Positions 54,087 to 62,311 of a DNA stretch of 64,000 nt are shown here, in pieces. Under the pieces are notes generated by a model that did not search any database, was not told the DNA's origin, and saw only the letters and a program-made list of their open reading frames with translations. This stretch comes from Scytonema sp. UIC 10036 (GTDB lineage: Bacteria; Cyanobacteriota; Cyanobacteriia; Cyanobacteriales; Nostocaceae). The stretch lies in NCBI RefSeq assembly GCF_009725235.1, contig NZ_WJFC01000057.1, positions 3,004 through 67,003 of the forward strand, in the 5' to 3' direction. Every line of letters begins with the position of its first letter. Position 1 is the stretch's first letter. The position numbers were made by a program, and so were the translations under genes.

Positions 54087-54437
54087 TTATCTCTGCCGTG
54101 GGTCAGTACGCAGCTTCTTCTCAACCCGCTGTAACTTCACATTCGTGTAGCCCGCTTGCTCGCGAGTATACTGTATCTTCTCACTTTCAGCCACTGGCAG
54201 AGGAGCAGGCGACATCTCAAACACAGCTCTCGTCATCACGGCAGTGGCAGTACAAGCGCTCACCAGAATTCCTCCAAACACACCCAACAGCTTATAGTTC
54301 AAGCCCCCCAAGTTGGCGAACAATCCTAGTAGGTTTGGCTTGTTCTGCTCTCGAGATATCTGGGATATCAACTCCAGCTGCTTTTCTTCCATCAAGTCTA
54401 TCCTCTCTTGTATCTTCCGACCCACCCCCGTTATCAT
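54087..54437 (-). CDS. Small membrane protein with coiled coil, in insertion
   Basis: 116 aa. The N-terminal part (I-Q-E-R-I-D-L-M-E-E-K-Q-L-E-L) is a helix and the centre is a membrane segment (L-L-G-V-F-G-G-I-L-V-S-A-C-T-A-T). The C-terminal part is charged with coiled-coil character. I do not recognise a family. It follows the RHH gene's direction and lies in the same passenger. Whether it is expressed is unknown. A start further downstream (M-E-E-K) is also possible. Confidence 0.5.
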   Translation of the reverse strand: MITGVGRKIQERIDLMEEKQLELISQISREQNKPNLLGLFANLGGLNYKLLGVFGGILVSACTATAVMTRAVFEMSPAPLPVAESEKIQYTREQAGYTNVKLQRVEKKLRTDPRQR

Positions 54438-54840
54438 CGTTTGGGTTGTGTGTATTTTTGTCCTTCAAAAGTGCGCTTTAAAAAGCATTCGGGCTGTCGT
54501 TAAATCAAAGTCGGAAAATTTCATATAGTGTGCGAATTGACGCTTGAGGCTAAGACCGTTGTGCTACAATCGATTTCACTTTATGCGCGAATTGCGTCGT
54601 CTCAAACCTGCTTCACTCCGTTGTTAAAATTTTATCTTATGTGCGAACCCACAGCTTAATTCTGGTTTCTCATGATTCCGATATGCAGAAAGTTACAGGA
54701 ATTCTTTTAGAAGATTGGTTGCAAACAGAATCATAAGTTTGAGTAGATTGACGAGCGCACCCCTAAATCTCACAAAAGATAAGTTATGCTGAGGATAATG
54801 GATTTTCTCTGAATTCATGAAATTACACAAGGAGTAAATT

Positions 54841-55134
54841 ATGCACGAAGTTTATAGTGAAAGAAAGGAAGCCATTGTACGGATATCAAAGATTATTGAG
54901 AAATTGATAGAAGATAATAGCCTGTACAGGGAAAAGTTAGATAAAGAGGGAATGATTCAACATTTAGCAAAATTTGTAGATAAATTTTCTCCGAAATATG
55001 TAAAAAGTATTCCAGATGATGAATTAATAAGTATAATTGATAGTATTTTAGTAATAGAAGCAGTTGCTGGAACATTAAATGATTTAACTCCGGAGCAAGT
55101 AAAAATGTATGATGAGGCAGTAAAAGGGAGATAG
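54841..55134 (+). CDS. VapC-associated antitoxin-like protein, copy 2
   Basis: 97 aa, charged and helical, preceded by aaggagtaaatt. Shares A-G-T-L-N-D-L-T-P-E-Q-V with copy 1; the remainder is roughly half identical by eye. It ends 9 bases before an intact VapC start. An antitoxin role is likely by position. Note the absence of a recognisable DNA-binding fold in its sequence. Confidence 0.78.
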   Translation: MHEVYSERKEAIVRISKIIEKLIEDNSLYREKLDKEGMIQHLAKFVDKFSPKYVKSIPDDELISIIDSILVIEAVAGTLNDLTPEQVKMYDEAVKGR

Positions 55135-55143
55135 TGAGTCATA

Positions 55144-55554
55144 ATGGGTTATCTCTTGGATACAAATATATTAACGGCTATTTTGAAAAAAAATGAAAAA
55201 ATAATTAATAAACTAGAAGAAGTAAGGTTTTTAAGACAAGAAGTTTTTATAAGTTGTATAGCATACTACGAATCTAAAAGAGGTCTGATTTACGCAAATG
55301 CTACTAGGCAATTATCTGAACTTAATGAAGTTTGCACAAATTACAGAGTTTTATTTTTAGACAAGTTAGAAATTTTTGAGAAAGCGTGTGAAATTCATTT
55401 GGATTTAAAGCGGAGAGGTAACCGTCTGGAAGATGCAGATATTCTGATAGCTGCAACAGCGATCGCACATGGCTTAATTCTGGTTTCTCATGATTCTGAT
55501 ATGCAGAAAGTTACAGGAATTCTTTTAGAAGATTGGTTGCAAACAGAATCATAA
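55144..55554 (+). CDS. vapC: VapC PIN-domain ribonuclease toxin
   Basis: 136 aa, full length. The PIN acidic residues are present: Asp6 (L-L-D-T-N-I), Glu44 (Y-Y-E-S-K-R-G), Asp in L-E-D-A-D-I-L-I-A-A-T-A and Asp in V-S-H-D-S-D. The C-terminal L-L-E-D-W-L is typical of this subgroup. It would cleave tRNA or rRNA in the absence of its antitoxin. It is the intact member of a tandemly duplicated module. Confidence 0.94.
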   Translation: MGYLLDTNILTAILKKNEKIINKLEEVRFLRQEVFISCIAYYESKRGLIYANATRQLSELNEVCTNYRVLFLDKLEIFEKACEIHLDLKRRGNRLEDADILIAATAIAHGLILVSHDSDMQKVTGILLEDWLQTES

Positions 55555-56024
55555 GTTTGAGTAGATTGACGAGCGCAGGGTACGTTCGGATCGTGCGTTC
55601 AGTATGAAAGACAAAAAATTAAATACGGTTTATTTATCAAGTTAAGTAATTTGAAGACAACAAAAGTTTTTTGTAAATTACGGTAAAATCACAATTGACA
55701 CCATTAGTAGTAGACTTTTAAGCTCAAAAGATTAGGCAGTCCCGATGAAAAAATTTTATTTCGACAATCGTGAAAATTCCTCTTAGATCGCTCCTAACCC
55801 CTGTCTCCTATTTTCAAGACAGTAGCGATCGCAATTGCTTATTTAAGAAGTACTCCCATTCTCAATATTGCAAGGGCTGAGAGAAATTGTAGGTTGGGTA
55901 GAGCGATAGCGAAACCCAACAAATGCTGATAAATGTTGGGTTTCGTTCCTCAACCCAACCTACCTTGAATTTGTGTTTTTAGCAAAACCTACGTAGTATT
56001 GCTCCCACTCTTGATTTTGAAATA
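55555..56024. other. Intergenic region with dispersed repeat
   Basis: About 470 bases. It contains the long-form GTAGGTTGGGTT repeat (leader at 55867, arms 55889-55963), which ends about 60 bases before the methyltransferase start. No other feature is recognised. Confidence 0.6.
55889..55963. repeat. Dispersed GTAGGTTGGGTT repeat, long form
   Basis: Same layout as at 6153-6227, including the cagcaagggctgagagaaatt-like leader and the spacer aaatgctgataaatg. Confidence 0.9.
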
Positions 56025-56723
56025 ATGACAGATAGTATTATTCAGGAACAAATTGCTTACTACAGTGCAAGAGCCAACGAATACGACGAATGGTTCTACA
56101 GAATTGGACGTTACGATCGCGGAGAAGAAATCAACCAGCATTGGTTTAACGAAGCTGCTGTCATCAGAAATGCTTTGTACCAAATTGGTCATGTGGAACA
56201 CGTTCTAGAGCTAGCATGTGGTACAGGAATTTGGACTCAGGAACTTTTAAAGATTGGTAAGAAAATTACTGCCATTGATGCTTCTAGTGAAGTGATTGAG
56301 ATTAATCGCAGCAAATTAGGTGCGGCGAAGGTTGAATATCAGCAAATCGATTTATTTAATTGGGAATCCGATACTGAGTACGAGCTAGTATTTTTCTCCT
56401 TTTGGCTTTCTCATGTACCACCAAATTTGGTTGACTCATTTTTGAAAAAAGTCTATAAAGCGGTGCGTACTGGCGGACAAGTCTTTATGATTGACTCTCG
56501 CTTCGAGCCAACATCAACAGCCAAAAATCATATTTTAGAAAATGACAGAAATATTTACGTCACCAGAAAATTAAATGATAACCAAGAATTTAAGATTGTT
56601 AAAATTTTTTATTCTCCCGAACAGCTTCATGACAAGTTAATACAAGCGGGATTTCAAGCAGATGTTAAAGTCACAGATAACTATTTTATTTATGCAAGTG
56701 GGAGCAAAAGCGATATTCACTGA
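56025..56723 (+). CDS. Class I SAM-dependent methyltransferase
   Basis: 232 aa. Motif I is V-L-E-L-A-C-G-T-G-I-W-T, motif II has I-D-A-S-S-E-V-I, and F-F-S-F-W-L-S-H-V-P follows. The N-terminus (Q-I-A-Y-Y-S-A-R-A-N-E-Y-D-E-W-F) fits a family of small soluble methyltransferases. Substrate is unknown. It is followed 27 bases later by the NUDIX-like ORF and then an amine oxidase, all on the plus strand. A common pathway is possible but not shown. Confidence 0.88.
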   Translation: MTDSIIQEQIAYYSARANEYDEWFYRIGRYDRGEEINQHWFNEAAVIRNALYQIGHVEHVLELACGTGIWTQELLKIGKKITAIDASSEVIEINRSKLGAAKVEYQQIDLFNWESDTEYELVFFSFWLSHVPPNLVDSFLKKVYKAVRTGGQVFMIDSRFEPTSTAKNHILENDRNIYVTRKLNDNQEFKIVKIFYSPEQLHDKLIQAGFQADVKVTDNYFIYASGSKSDIH

Positions 56724-56750
56724 TATCCTAACTTTACTGAGGTGAGGTTA

Positions 56751-57188
56751 ATGTTAGAACCCTGGCAAGTTATTGGAAGTACAATCAGTTATGAAGATCG
56801 ATGGTTAAAGATTCAAAGCGATCGATGTTTAACAAAAACTGGTAAATTCATAGAACCCTATCATGTCCTTCACTATCCCACATGGGTAAATGTCGTTGCA
56901 CTGACTGCTAATGCAGAAATTATACTTTTATCTCAATATCGTCACGGAGTCAAGTTAATCAATCCCGCAAGTATTGCTTTACATGAAGCAGTAGGTTTTA
57001 CGTTAGTAGGTGTTTACCAGGCAGTTGGTTATGAGCTGGGACAGTGGTACGATGTTGCTTGGTGGCAATTATCTCTACAACAAGAACAATCGGAAATTGT
57101 GAACCCACCTCTTTCTTGGCAAGAAGTTGAGAAATCGCTTCTATGGTATGAGGCACTCAAAAGTGGTCTTAACTTCCTGCGGGTTTAG
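56751..57188 (+). CDS. Chimeric ORF: NUDIX N-terminus fused to a GNAT C-terminus
   Basis: Start at ATG 56751 after GAGGTGAGG (145 aa). Residues 1-65 match ADP-ribose pyrophosphatase-like NUDIX proteins before the NUDIX box (P-W-Q-V-I-G-S, then L-L-S-Q-Y-R-H-G). From about residue 67 the sequence is instead the end of a phosphinothricin-type GNAT acetyltransferase: N-P-A-S-I-A-L-H-E-A-V-G-F, V-G-Y-E-L-G-Q-W-Y-D-V-A-W-W-Q. The NUDIX box is absent, as is the first half of GNAT. Probably the product of a deletion joining two genes; likely inactive. Confidence 0.75.
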   Translation: MLEPWQVIGSTISYEDRWLKIQSDRCLTKTGKFIEPYHVLHYPTWVNVVALTANAEIILLSQYRHGVKLINPASIALHEAVGFTLVGVYQAVGYELGQWYDVAWWQLSLQQEQSEIVNPPLSWQEVEKSLLWYEALKSGLNFLRV

Positions 57189-57243
57189 GGCTGCTTTTAA
57201 GGTATATTACTTAATTAAGAGGCAATACATAAAGGCATACCTA

Positions 57244-58824
57244 ATGTCAAGATCGGCGTTGATGGCATCATTACGGCGAGCTTATAAAATCACTAGGGCA
57301 TCGCTAAAAACAGGGATTCCAGCAGACGAAATAGCTGATATTGTCCGGCAAAAGATAACCCGCCGACGTCTTCTATATGGCGGTTTGGGATTGGCAAGTG
57401 CTATGAGTGCAATGATGTGGCATGGGGAACCAACTTCTGCTGCATTTGCCAAAAATCCTAAAGTTTTAGTCGTAGGTGCGGGAATTGCAGGGCTTGTTGC
57501 TGCTTACCGCCTTTCTCAAGCTGGCGTCCCTGTAGATATTATTGAAGCTAGAAATCGTGTTGGCGGGCGGATACATACAGTACATAATGTTGCTGGTACT
57601 TCTATACCTGTAGACTTGGGCGGAGAATTTATTGATAGTCATCATACAAGCTTACGCAATTTGGCAAAGGAATTAGGTCTAGAAATTGTAGATTTGTATA
57701 CTATAGATAGCAATTTGATAGAAGGAATATCGTATTTTGATGGACGGATAATTTTAGAGAAAGAAATATTACAGTGGTTACCACCATTGGTACAAAAAAT
57801 AGAGCGAGATTTGGCAGGAATTGGTAAAGCACCTGTAAATTATCGAACCAAGAATCAATTGGCTATTAAGTTAGATAATATTTCTATTACTCAGTACTTA
57901 GAGGAAGCACAAATTCATCCAATTCTAAAAGCAATCATTGAAAAAACTTACACGGGTTTATACGGTCAAGAAACTAGAATTCAATCTAGTTTAAATATGT
58001 TGTTATTTATTGGTACGGATACTAACAGCTTCGCTCCACTGAAAGAAAGTGATGAACGGTATCAGATTGTTGGTGGGAACAATCGCATCATTCGTTCATT
58101 GGCACAATTGCTGAAAAATTCTATTGAACTAGAGACGGAATTAGAAGAGATCGCCACTCAAAGCGATGGTAGATACCGGGTGAGTTTACGTTCTGGTAAC
58201 CGCTCTGTTGAGAGAATTTACGAGCGAATTTTGTTTGCCCTACCGTTTAGTACTTTGCGTGATGTCTCCTTAAATGTAGATTTGCCAATCTTGAAAAAGA
58301 AAGCGATCGCAGAATTAGGTTATGGTAACAATGCTAAATTAATTACTGCCTATCAAGAACGAATTTGGCGCACGCGGCATAACTCAACTGGATTTGTCAC
58401 GACTGACTTAAACTTTCAAACCATCTGGGAGCCATCCCATTATCAAAAAGGCTCAAGTGGTTTACTCACCAACTTTTCTGGGGGTCAAAAAAGTTTACCA
58501 CTAGGGCTAAATTCACCTGAAATTCAGGCTCAAAAACTGCTATCCCAATTAGAAAATATTTTTCCAGGGATTGGTAGTGTGTATCGGGGTCAACCTATTT
58601 GTGCTTATTGGCGTCGGGAACCCTATACGAAAGGCTCCTATGCTTGTTACCTTGTGGGACAGTGGACAACAATTGCAGGAGTTGAACAACAACGGGTGGG
58701 GAATTTATTTTTTGCAGGCGAACACTGCTCCCAATTGTTTCAAGGTTACATGGAAGGCGGTTGTAGAACGGGGGAAATGTCTGCTGCGGATATTCTGCGT
58801 TCTTTGGGGTTGAAAAAGATGTAG
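57244..58824 (+). CDS. Flavin amine oxidase (L-amino acid/monoamine oxidase family)
   Basis: I start at ATG 57244 (526 aa); the frame is open further upstream, where it overlaps the previous gene. An R-R-R-L-L motif with a hydrophobic stretch (Y-G-G-L-G-L-A-S-A-M-S) suggests a Tat signal. The FAD dinucleotide-binding motif is V-V-G-A-G-I-A-G-L-V-A-A-Y-R-L, then R-N-R-V-G-G-R-I and the C-terminal F-A-G-E-H-C-S and Y-M-E-G-G. It oxidises amino acids or amines with H2O2 release. Location outside the cytoplasm is inferred. The stop is part of a perfect hairpin. Confidence 0.9.
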   Translation: MSRSALMASLRRAYKITRASLKTGIPADEIADIVRQKITRRRLLYGGLGLASAMSAMMWHGEPTSAAFAKNPKVLVVGAGIAGLVAAYRLSQAGVPVDIIEARNRVGGRIHTVHNVAGTSIPVDLGGEFIDSHHTSLRNLAKELGLEIVDLYTIDSNLIEGISYFDGRIILEKEILQWLPPLVQKIERDLAGIGKAPVNYRTKNQLAIKLDNISITQYLEEAQIHPILKAIIEKTYTGLYGQETRIQSSLNMLLFIGTDTNSFAPLKESDERYQIVGGNNRIIRSLAQLLKNSIELETELEEIATQSDGRYRVSLRSGNRSVERIYERILFALPFSTLRDVSLNVDLPILKKKAIAELGYGNNAKLITAYQERIWRTRHNSTGFVTTDLNFQTIWEPSHYQKGSSGLLTNFSGGQKSLPLGLNSPEIQAQKLLSQLENIFPGIGSVYRGQPICAYWRREPYTKGSYACYLVGQWTTIAGVEQQRVGNLFFAGEHCSQLFQGYMEGGCRTGEMSAADILRSLGLKKM

Positions 58825-58853
58825 GGGCGCAATGCCTTGCGCCCCTACATCTT
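58816..58853. terminator. Perfect 17-bp hairpin overlapping the amine oxidase stop codon
   Basis: Arms AAGATGTAGGGGCGCAA (58816-58832) and inverse (58837-58853), loop tgcc, T-run after it. It is also a member of the GTAGGGGCGC repeat family (44841, 46985). The stop codon TAG lies in the left arm. Likely terminates on both strands. Confidence 0.85.
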
Positions 58854-58871
58854 TTCCACGCCTGTGTCTAT

Positions 58872-59285
58872 TTAATTGCGCTCAATAATAGGACAAATAG
58901 TTTCTTCGCTTTGTTCGGTGATTTTTTCCCAACTAGAAAGTAGCCCCTCCAACTCTGACTTTAGGATAAATAATTGCTGAATTTGTTCATCAATAGCTGA
59001 GAGCTTGTTTTTCAACTGCACTTTTATGCGATCGCAAGGCATAAACCCATTATCATGAACATCTAAAAACTCTTTGATTTCCAATAAAGTTAATCCCAGA
59101 TTTTGAGCACGTTTAATAAATTTTAACCGTGCAAAAACCTCAGAATTAAACAATCTAAATCCACCTTCAGTTCTCCCCGAAGCTTGAAGCAATCCTAGTT
59201 CTTCATAATAGCGGATAGTTTTAATAGGAACGCCACTTTCTTTAGCGACTTCGCCTATTTGTTTTAGCGGTTCTTGAACTAACAT
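58872..59285 (-). CDS. MerR-family transcriptional regulator
   Basis: 137 aa. Winged helix: I-G-E-V-A-K-E-S-G-V-P-I-K-T-I-R-Y-Y-E-E-L-G-L-L. A long dimerisation helix follows, and cysteines lie near residues 83 (M-P-C-D-R-I) and 132 (T-I-C-P-I-I), so a metal- or redox-sensing role is possible. The typical MerR mechanism twists a promoter with a 19-20 bp spacer, and just such a promoter stands upstream of its own start (59336-59367). It is convergent with the amine oxidase. Confidence 0.92.
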   Translation of the reverse strand: MLVQEPLKQIGEVAKESGVPIKTIRYYEELGLLQASGRTEGGFRLFNSEVFARLKFIKRAQNLGLTLLEIKEFLDVHDNGFMPCDRIKVQLKNKLSAIDEQIQQLFILKSELEGLLSSWEKITEQSEETICPIIERN

Positions 59286-59335
59286 ACCTACTTTACCCTG
59301 TCTTTACCCTCTCAGGAGAGAGAATTACCATTGTC

Positions 59336-59367
59336 ATTTTAAACTCTCCAGTGAACTAGAGAGTCAA
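59336..59367 (-). promoter_or_regulatory. Stretched MerR-type promoter with dyad
   Basis: On the minus strand, -35 TTGACT (59367-59362), 20-bp spacer, -10 TAAAAT (59341-59336). The spacer contains an inverted repeat, ACTCTC/GAGAGT (59343-59348 and 59359-59364). This is the hallmark of MerR-activated promoters, so the regulator is likely autoregulated. Confidence 0.8.
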
Positions 59368-59457
59368 GAGATTTCCGAACAATGCCCCCTGTTAATTTTG
59401 CAAAATTTTAGGGAAAGCTAAAACAGTAGCTTCTCCAACAGGTGGGGTTCACCAAAT

Positions 59458-59817
59458 ATGATGAACGATAAAAATGATAATAATGAAGACACTCACTCAG
59501 AATTAGCTAATACAGAAGTTTACTCTTCGGAGTATAAAGATATATATCAACTTCTTGATATTCCAGCTATACAGACCGAGAACCTGCCCATATGGGATTT
59601 AGAACAGTTAGACTCAAAGGAGTTAGACAGAGGCTCCTGCAAGTACCAGAGACTCAAACCGGAGTCTTCAAGAATAGCTCATTGGCTGGAATATGAAGAC
59701 ACTGTAAGGCTAGAACGATTTAAGCTACCTACAGATAGCGATACCAACTTTAATCTTGATTTATACCTTAGAGATGATTATAAAGTAGGTTGGGTTGAGG
59801 AACGAAACCCAACTTGA
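59458..59817 (+). CDS. Hypothetical protein with repeat-derived C-terminus
   Basis: 119 aa. The first about 107 residues are acidic (D-K-N-D-N-N-E-D-T-H-S-E-L) and not related to any family I know. The last residues (V-G-W-V-E-E-R-N-P-T) are the translation of the GTAGGTTGGGTT repeat. The original end of the gene was thus replaced by the repeat. A weak leader (aacaggtggggtt) precedes the start. Whether it is real and expressed is doubtful. Confidence 0.4.
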   Translation: MMNDKNDNNEDTHSELANTEVYSSEYKDIYQLLDIPAIQTENLPIWDLEQLDSKELDRGSCKYQRLKPESSRIAHWLEYEDTVRLERFKLPTDSDTNFNLDLYLRDDYKVGWVEERNPT

Positions 59818-59854
59818 ACCCTTATTGTTGGGTTTCGTTCCTCAACCAACCTAC
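59785..59854. repeat. Dispersed GTAGGTTGGGTT repeat
   Basis: Two inverse arms; the left lies inside the 3' end of the preceding ORF and supplies its stop codon region. Confidence 0.9.
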
Positions 59855-60899
59855 CATTTTTGACATTTGAGGTGTCATTTTTTTGAGAAGCAATATTACT
59901 CAGATCCAGATGAGATGTCCCATCTGGCAGTATCTAAAGTATTGATTAGCATTACAAATTTTTAAAAGCTAAATCTGCCACTGCCACGTTCATCACTAAT
60001 GTTCACACGATGCTCCCTGAAAATCTAAATTTTCTAATTCCATTTACAAGCTTCACAAAGAAAAACAGGAAAGCAAATTGTTAAAAATAATTATGACTTG
60101 TAGCTTCAGCAAATTCACTACAATACTGTAGTTAAAATTAAATCTCAATTTATACTAATTAGAAAAAAGACTGCTATATATACTGAGATATACCGAGGTA
60201 AAATTTCCTCAATCAAAAACCAATGAGCTATTTAAGAGAAAAATTGATACCAAAGGAAAAAAATCTCTCTTCCCTAAACCCTGATTCCTGACTCCCGTGA
60301 TACATACATTAAAACGGTATCACGTCTGGCAGTTCTCGATCGCTGCTAAATACAAAACTTGGTAGCTAATCGGGAAGAGGAGGCTTTAGTCTTGCAATAA
60401 GCTTTTTTGAGCAAGAACATATTTACATTACTCCAAAACGCAGTTAACGTAATTGCCAAAATGCCAAATTCGACAGTGTAAAGCATTTTTGGAATTGCTA
60501 GAGCGTCGGTCAAGTCATAACGGTTGACAAAAACAGAATTATGTGCGTAAGTTAAAATGACGATTTCAGGCTAAATTTTTGGGTCTAGTTTTTAGCGATT
60601 CTCCTTCGGAGACGGTACGCGATCGCCAATGTAAAGAGTCTTTACTGGATTGCACACCTCGACCATTCTGAGATTTGTCTTATCAGAGTAGTATTGCGTC
60701 TCGTGGGGTGGGCGTCCTCGCTGGCTCAATTTACAAGAGACTAGTGGGCTGCCTCGTGGCTGTAGGTTACAGGAGGCGGAGCCTCGAGTAAGGCATTTCC
60801 AGGCGGAGCCTGGGAACGAGGAGATAATTTAGTCCTTGCCTTGCGGACTTTGTTTGTATAGCCGCGATTTCCAATCGTTGGGCTAAATAAAAGGGGTTA
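59855..60899. other. Long intergenic region
   Basis: About 1,045 bases. It contains the TTCCCAGG-type repeat (60772-60822). The rest is AT-rich with no open frame showing protein character, no tRNA and no clear terminator. It may hold decayed sequence. Confidence 0.55.
60772..60822. repeat. Dispersed TTCCCAGGCGGAGCCTGGGAA repeat
   Basis: Same nested palindromes as at 15831-15880, in the order ggaggcggagcctc then ccaggcggagcctgg. Located 78 bases after the stop side of the aldolase gene. Confidence 0.85.
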
Positions 60900-61661
60900 C
60901 TACTCCAACAAATCAGGTTCTTCGCGTACCGCCTTTTGATAGATTGGCTGAAAACTGAACCACCCAGCTACTGGGGTTCCAATTTGACCGCGTGTGAGGC
61001 GTGCGGTTTCAGGTTTTATCAGACGGGGTTGACCCGCTGCTTCAGCCAATAGTTGAGCTTGGGACGATCGCTCTAAGCTAATGTACCACCACGCTGCTTC
61101 GTCAACAGTTTGACCGACTGTCAAATGACCGTGATTGCTTAAAATAACTGCTTTTTTGTTGCCTAATGCTTCAGCAATGCGCTTGCCTTCTTTAGGGTCT
61201 AGCACAACGCCAGTATAGTCGTCAAATACTGCGTGGTCTTCGTAAAAAGCGCAAGAATCTTGAGTGAGGGGATCGAGTAAACGATGAAAACTTGACCACG
61301 TTTTACCGTAAATTGAATGAGCGTGTGCGGCGGCGACAATATCCGGTCGCGCTTCATGCACTTGGGAATGGATGGCAAAAGCAGCTCGATTCACTCCACC
61401 TTCGCCTTTAACAACCTCTCCTTTTGCATCAACTAGAAGAAGGTTTGAAACCCGGATTTCAGCAAAGTTGAATCCATGGGCATTGACCCAAAAATGGTCT
61501 GTGAATTCCGGATCGCGGGCTGTAATATGACCTGCTGTACCCTCACTAAAACCAAAACGTGCAAATACACGAAAGGCTGCAGCTAGGTGTTGCTTGCGGT
61601 AAAGGCGTTCATCTTCTAGGCGATTGAAAACGGGGATTTGCGGTCTCTCATACTTTGCCAT
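60900..61661 (-). CDS. Class II aldolase/adducin family protein
   Basis: 253 aa. The N-terminal G-T-A-G-H-I-T-A-R-D motif, Zn-binding A-A-H-A-H-S and the second H-x-H in S-N-H-G-H-L-T-V-G are intact, so a metal site is expected. The family includes fuculose-phosphate aldolase, ribulose-phosphate epimerase and many of unknown role. The N-terminal E-R-L-Y-R-K-Q-H-L-A-A-A-F-R-V matches the large subgroup of cyanobacterial/fungal-type members. Substrate unknown. Single minus-strand gene. Confidence 0.88.
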   Translation of the reverse strand: MAKYERPQIPVFNRLEDERLYRKQHLAAAFRVFARFGFSEGTAGHITARDPEFTDHFWVNAHGFNFAEIRVSNLLLVDAKGEVVKGEGGVNRAAFAIHSQVHEARPDIVAAAHAHSIYGKTWSSFHRLLDPLTQDSCAFYEDHAVFDDYTGVVLDPKEGKRIAEALGNKKAVILSNHGHLTVGQTVDEAAWWYISLERSSQAQLLAEAAGQPRLIKPETARLTRGQIGTPVAGWFSFQPIYQKAVREEPDLLE

Positions 61662-62311
61662 GGTTTTTCCGTTCCTTTTTGCAGGGGGCGTTTGTGCATC
61701 TACTTACAACGTTTTTCAAGTGAGCGCAACTTCACCTGCAAACCATCTTTCGGATGAGGAGTAGGTACCATCACAAGGTGATTGTACTTGTAATGCACGA
61801 GGCATCAAACGCCTCCTTATTCTAGCTTTACACGGTCTTCCTTGCTTGAGCCTGCGAGCGCAAAAATTCCTATTCTCAACCCTAATCCACAAGGGATCAA
61901 GGCAAATTGTAACGAAATTTACAAAAATGATATTTTTTTAGAAAAATAAGGATACGCTAAGCATAGTTCCCTCAAATGTGGTCGAATCTTGACAAAGTCA
62001 TTTCTTCCAGTATAAACCAACACGACTTGTTGCACAGCCGCACTTGAAAAGTCATGTTGCGTGCTGGAGGATAGACTACCAAATACTCTCCCAACACTGT
62101 CACAATCGCCAAGGGTTGAAAGCAGTTGGAGCTACATGTGTGCTGATATCGGTTTGATTGGGATATCTATCCCAATTCAACAATTGCTATGGCAAATAAT
62201 CGATAAAACTATGAAAAAAGCATAGATTTGACCCCATATAAGAGTCATTTCAGGAACTAACAATCGTACACGTCTAAAAGAGCGAAAATACCGCTATAAG
62301 GAGAAAATTTT
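61662..62311. other. Divergent intergenic region
   Basis: About 650 bases between the aldolase and the glutamate dehydrogenase. It must carry both promoters. A clear ribosome-binding site (aaggag) stands before gdhA. No other gene is recognised; the stretch near 61700-61790 has a short minus-strand frame without family resemblance. Confidence 0.55.

Larger units (their letters stand above)
53520..54736 (+). pseudogene. VapC PIN toxin, interrupted by a 1-kb insertion
   Basis: The first 34 codons read M-A-Y-L-L-D-T-N-I-V-T-A-I-L, the normal VapC start, ending in a frameshift and stop at about 53623. The last 25 codons or so appear again from about 54650 to the TAA at 54736 and are almost identical to the end of the intact copy (55475-55554). 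Between them are about 1,020 bases of foreign sequence with two small minus-strand genes. Roughly 75 middle codons, with most catalytic residues, are missing. The gene is dead. Confidence 0.85.

Noticed and set aside
53921..54481. 186-codon plus-strand frame in the VapC passenger
   Set aside because: Composition (Pro, Ser, Thr rich) and its overlap with the minus-strand membrane protein gene suggest an antisense frame.
54524..54652. Three tgygcgaa-like repeats about 53 bases apart as replication iterons
   Set aside because: Only a short core is shared and no rep gene is near; they may be chance or element ends.
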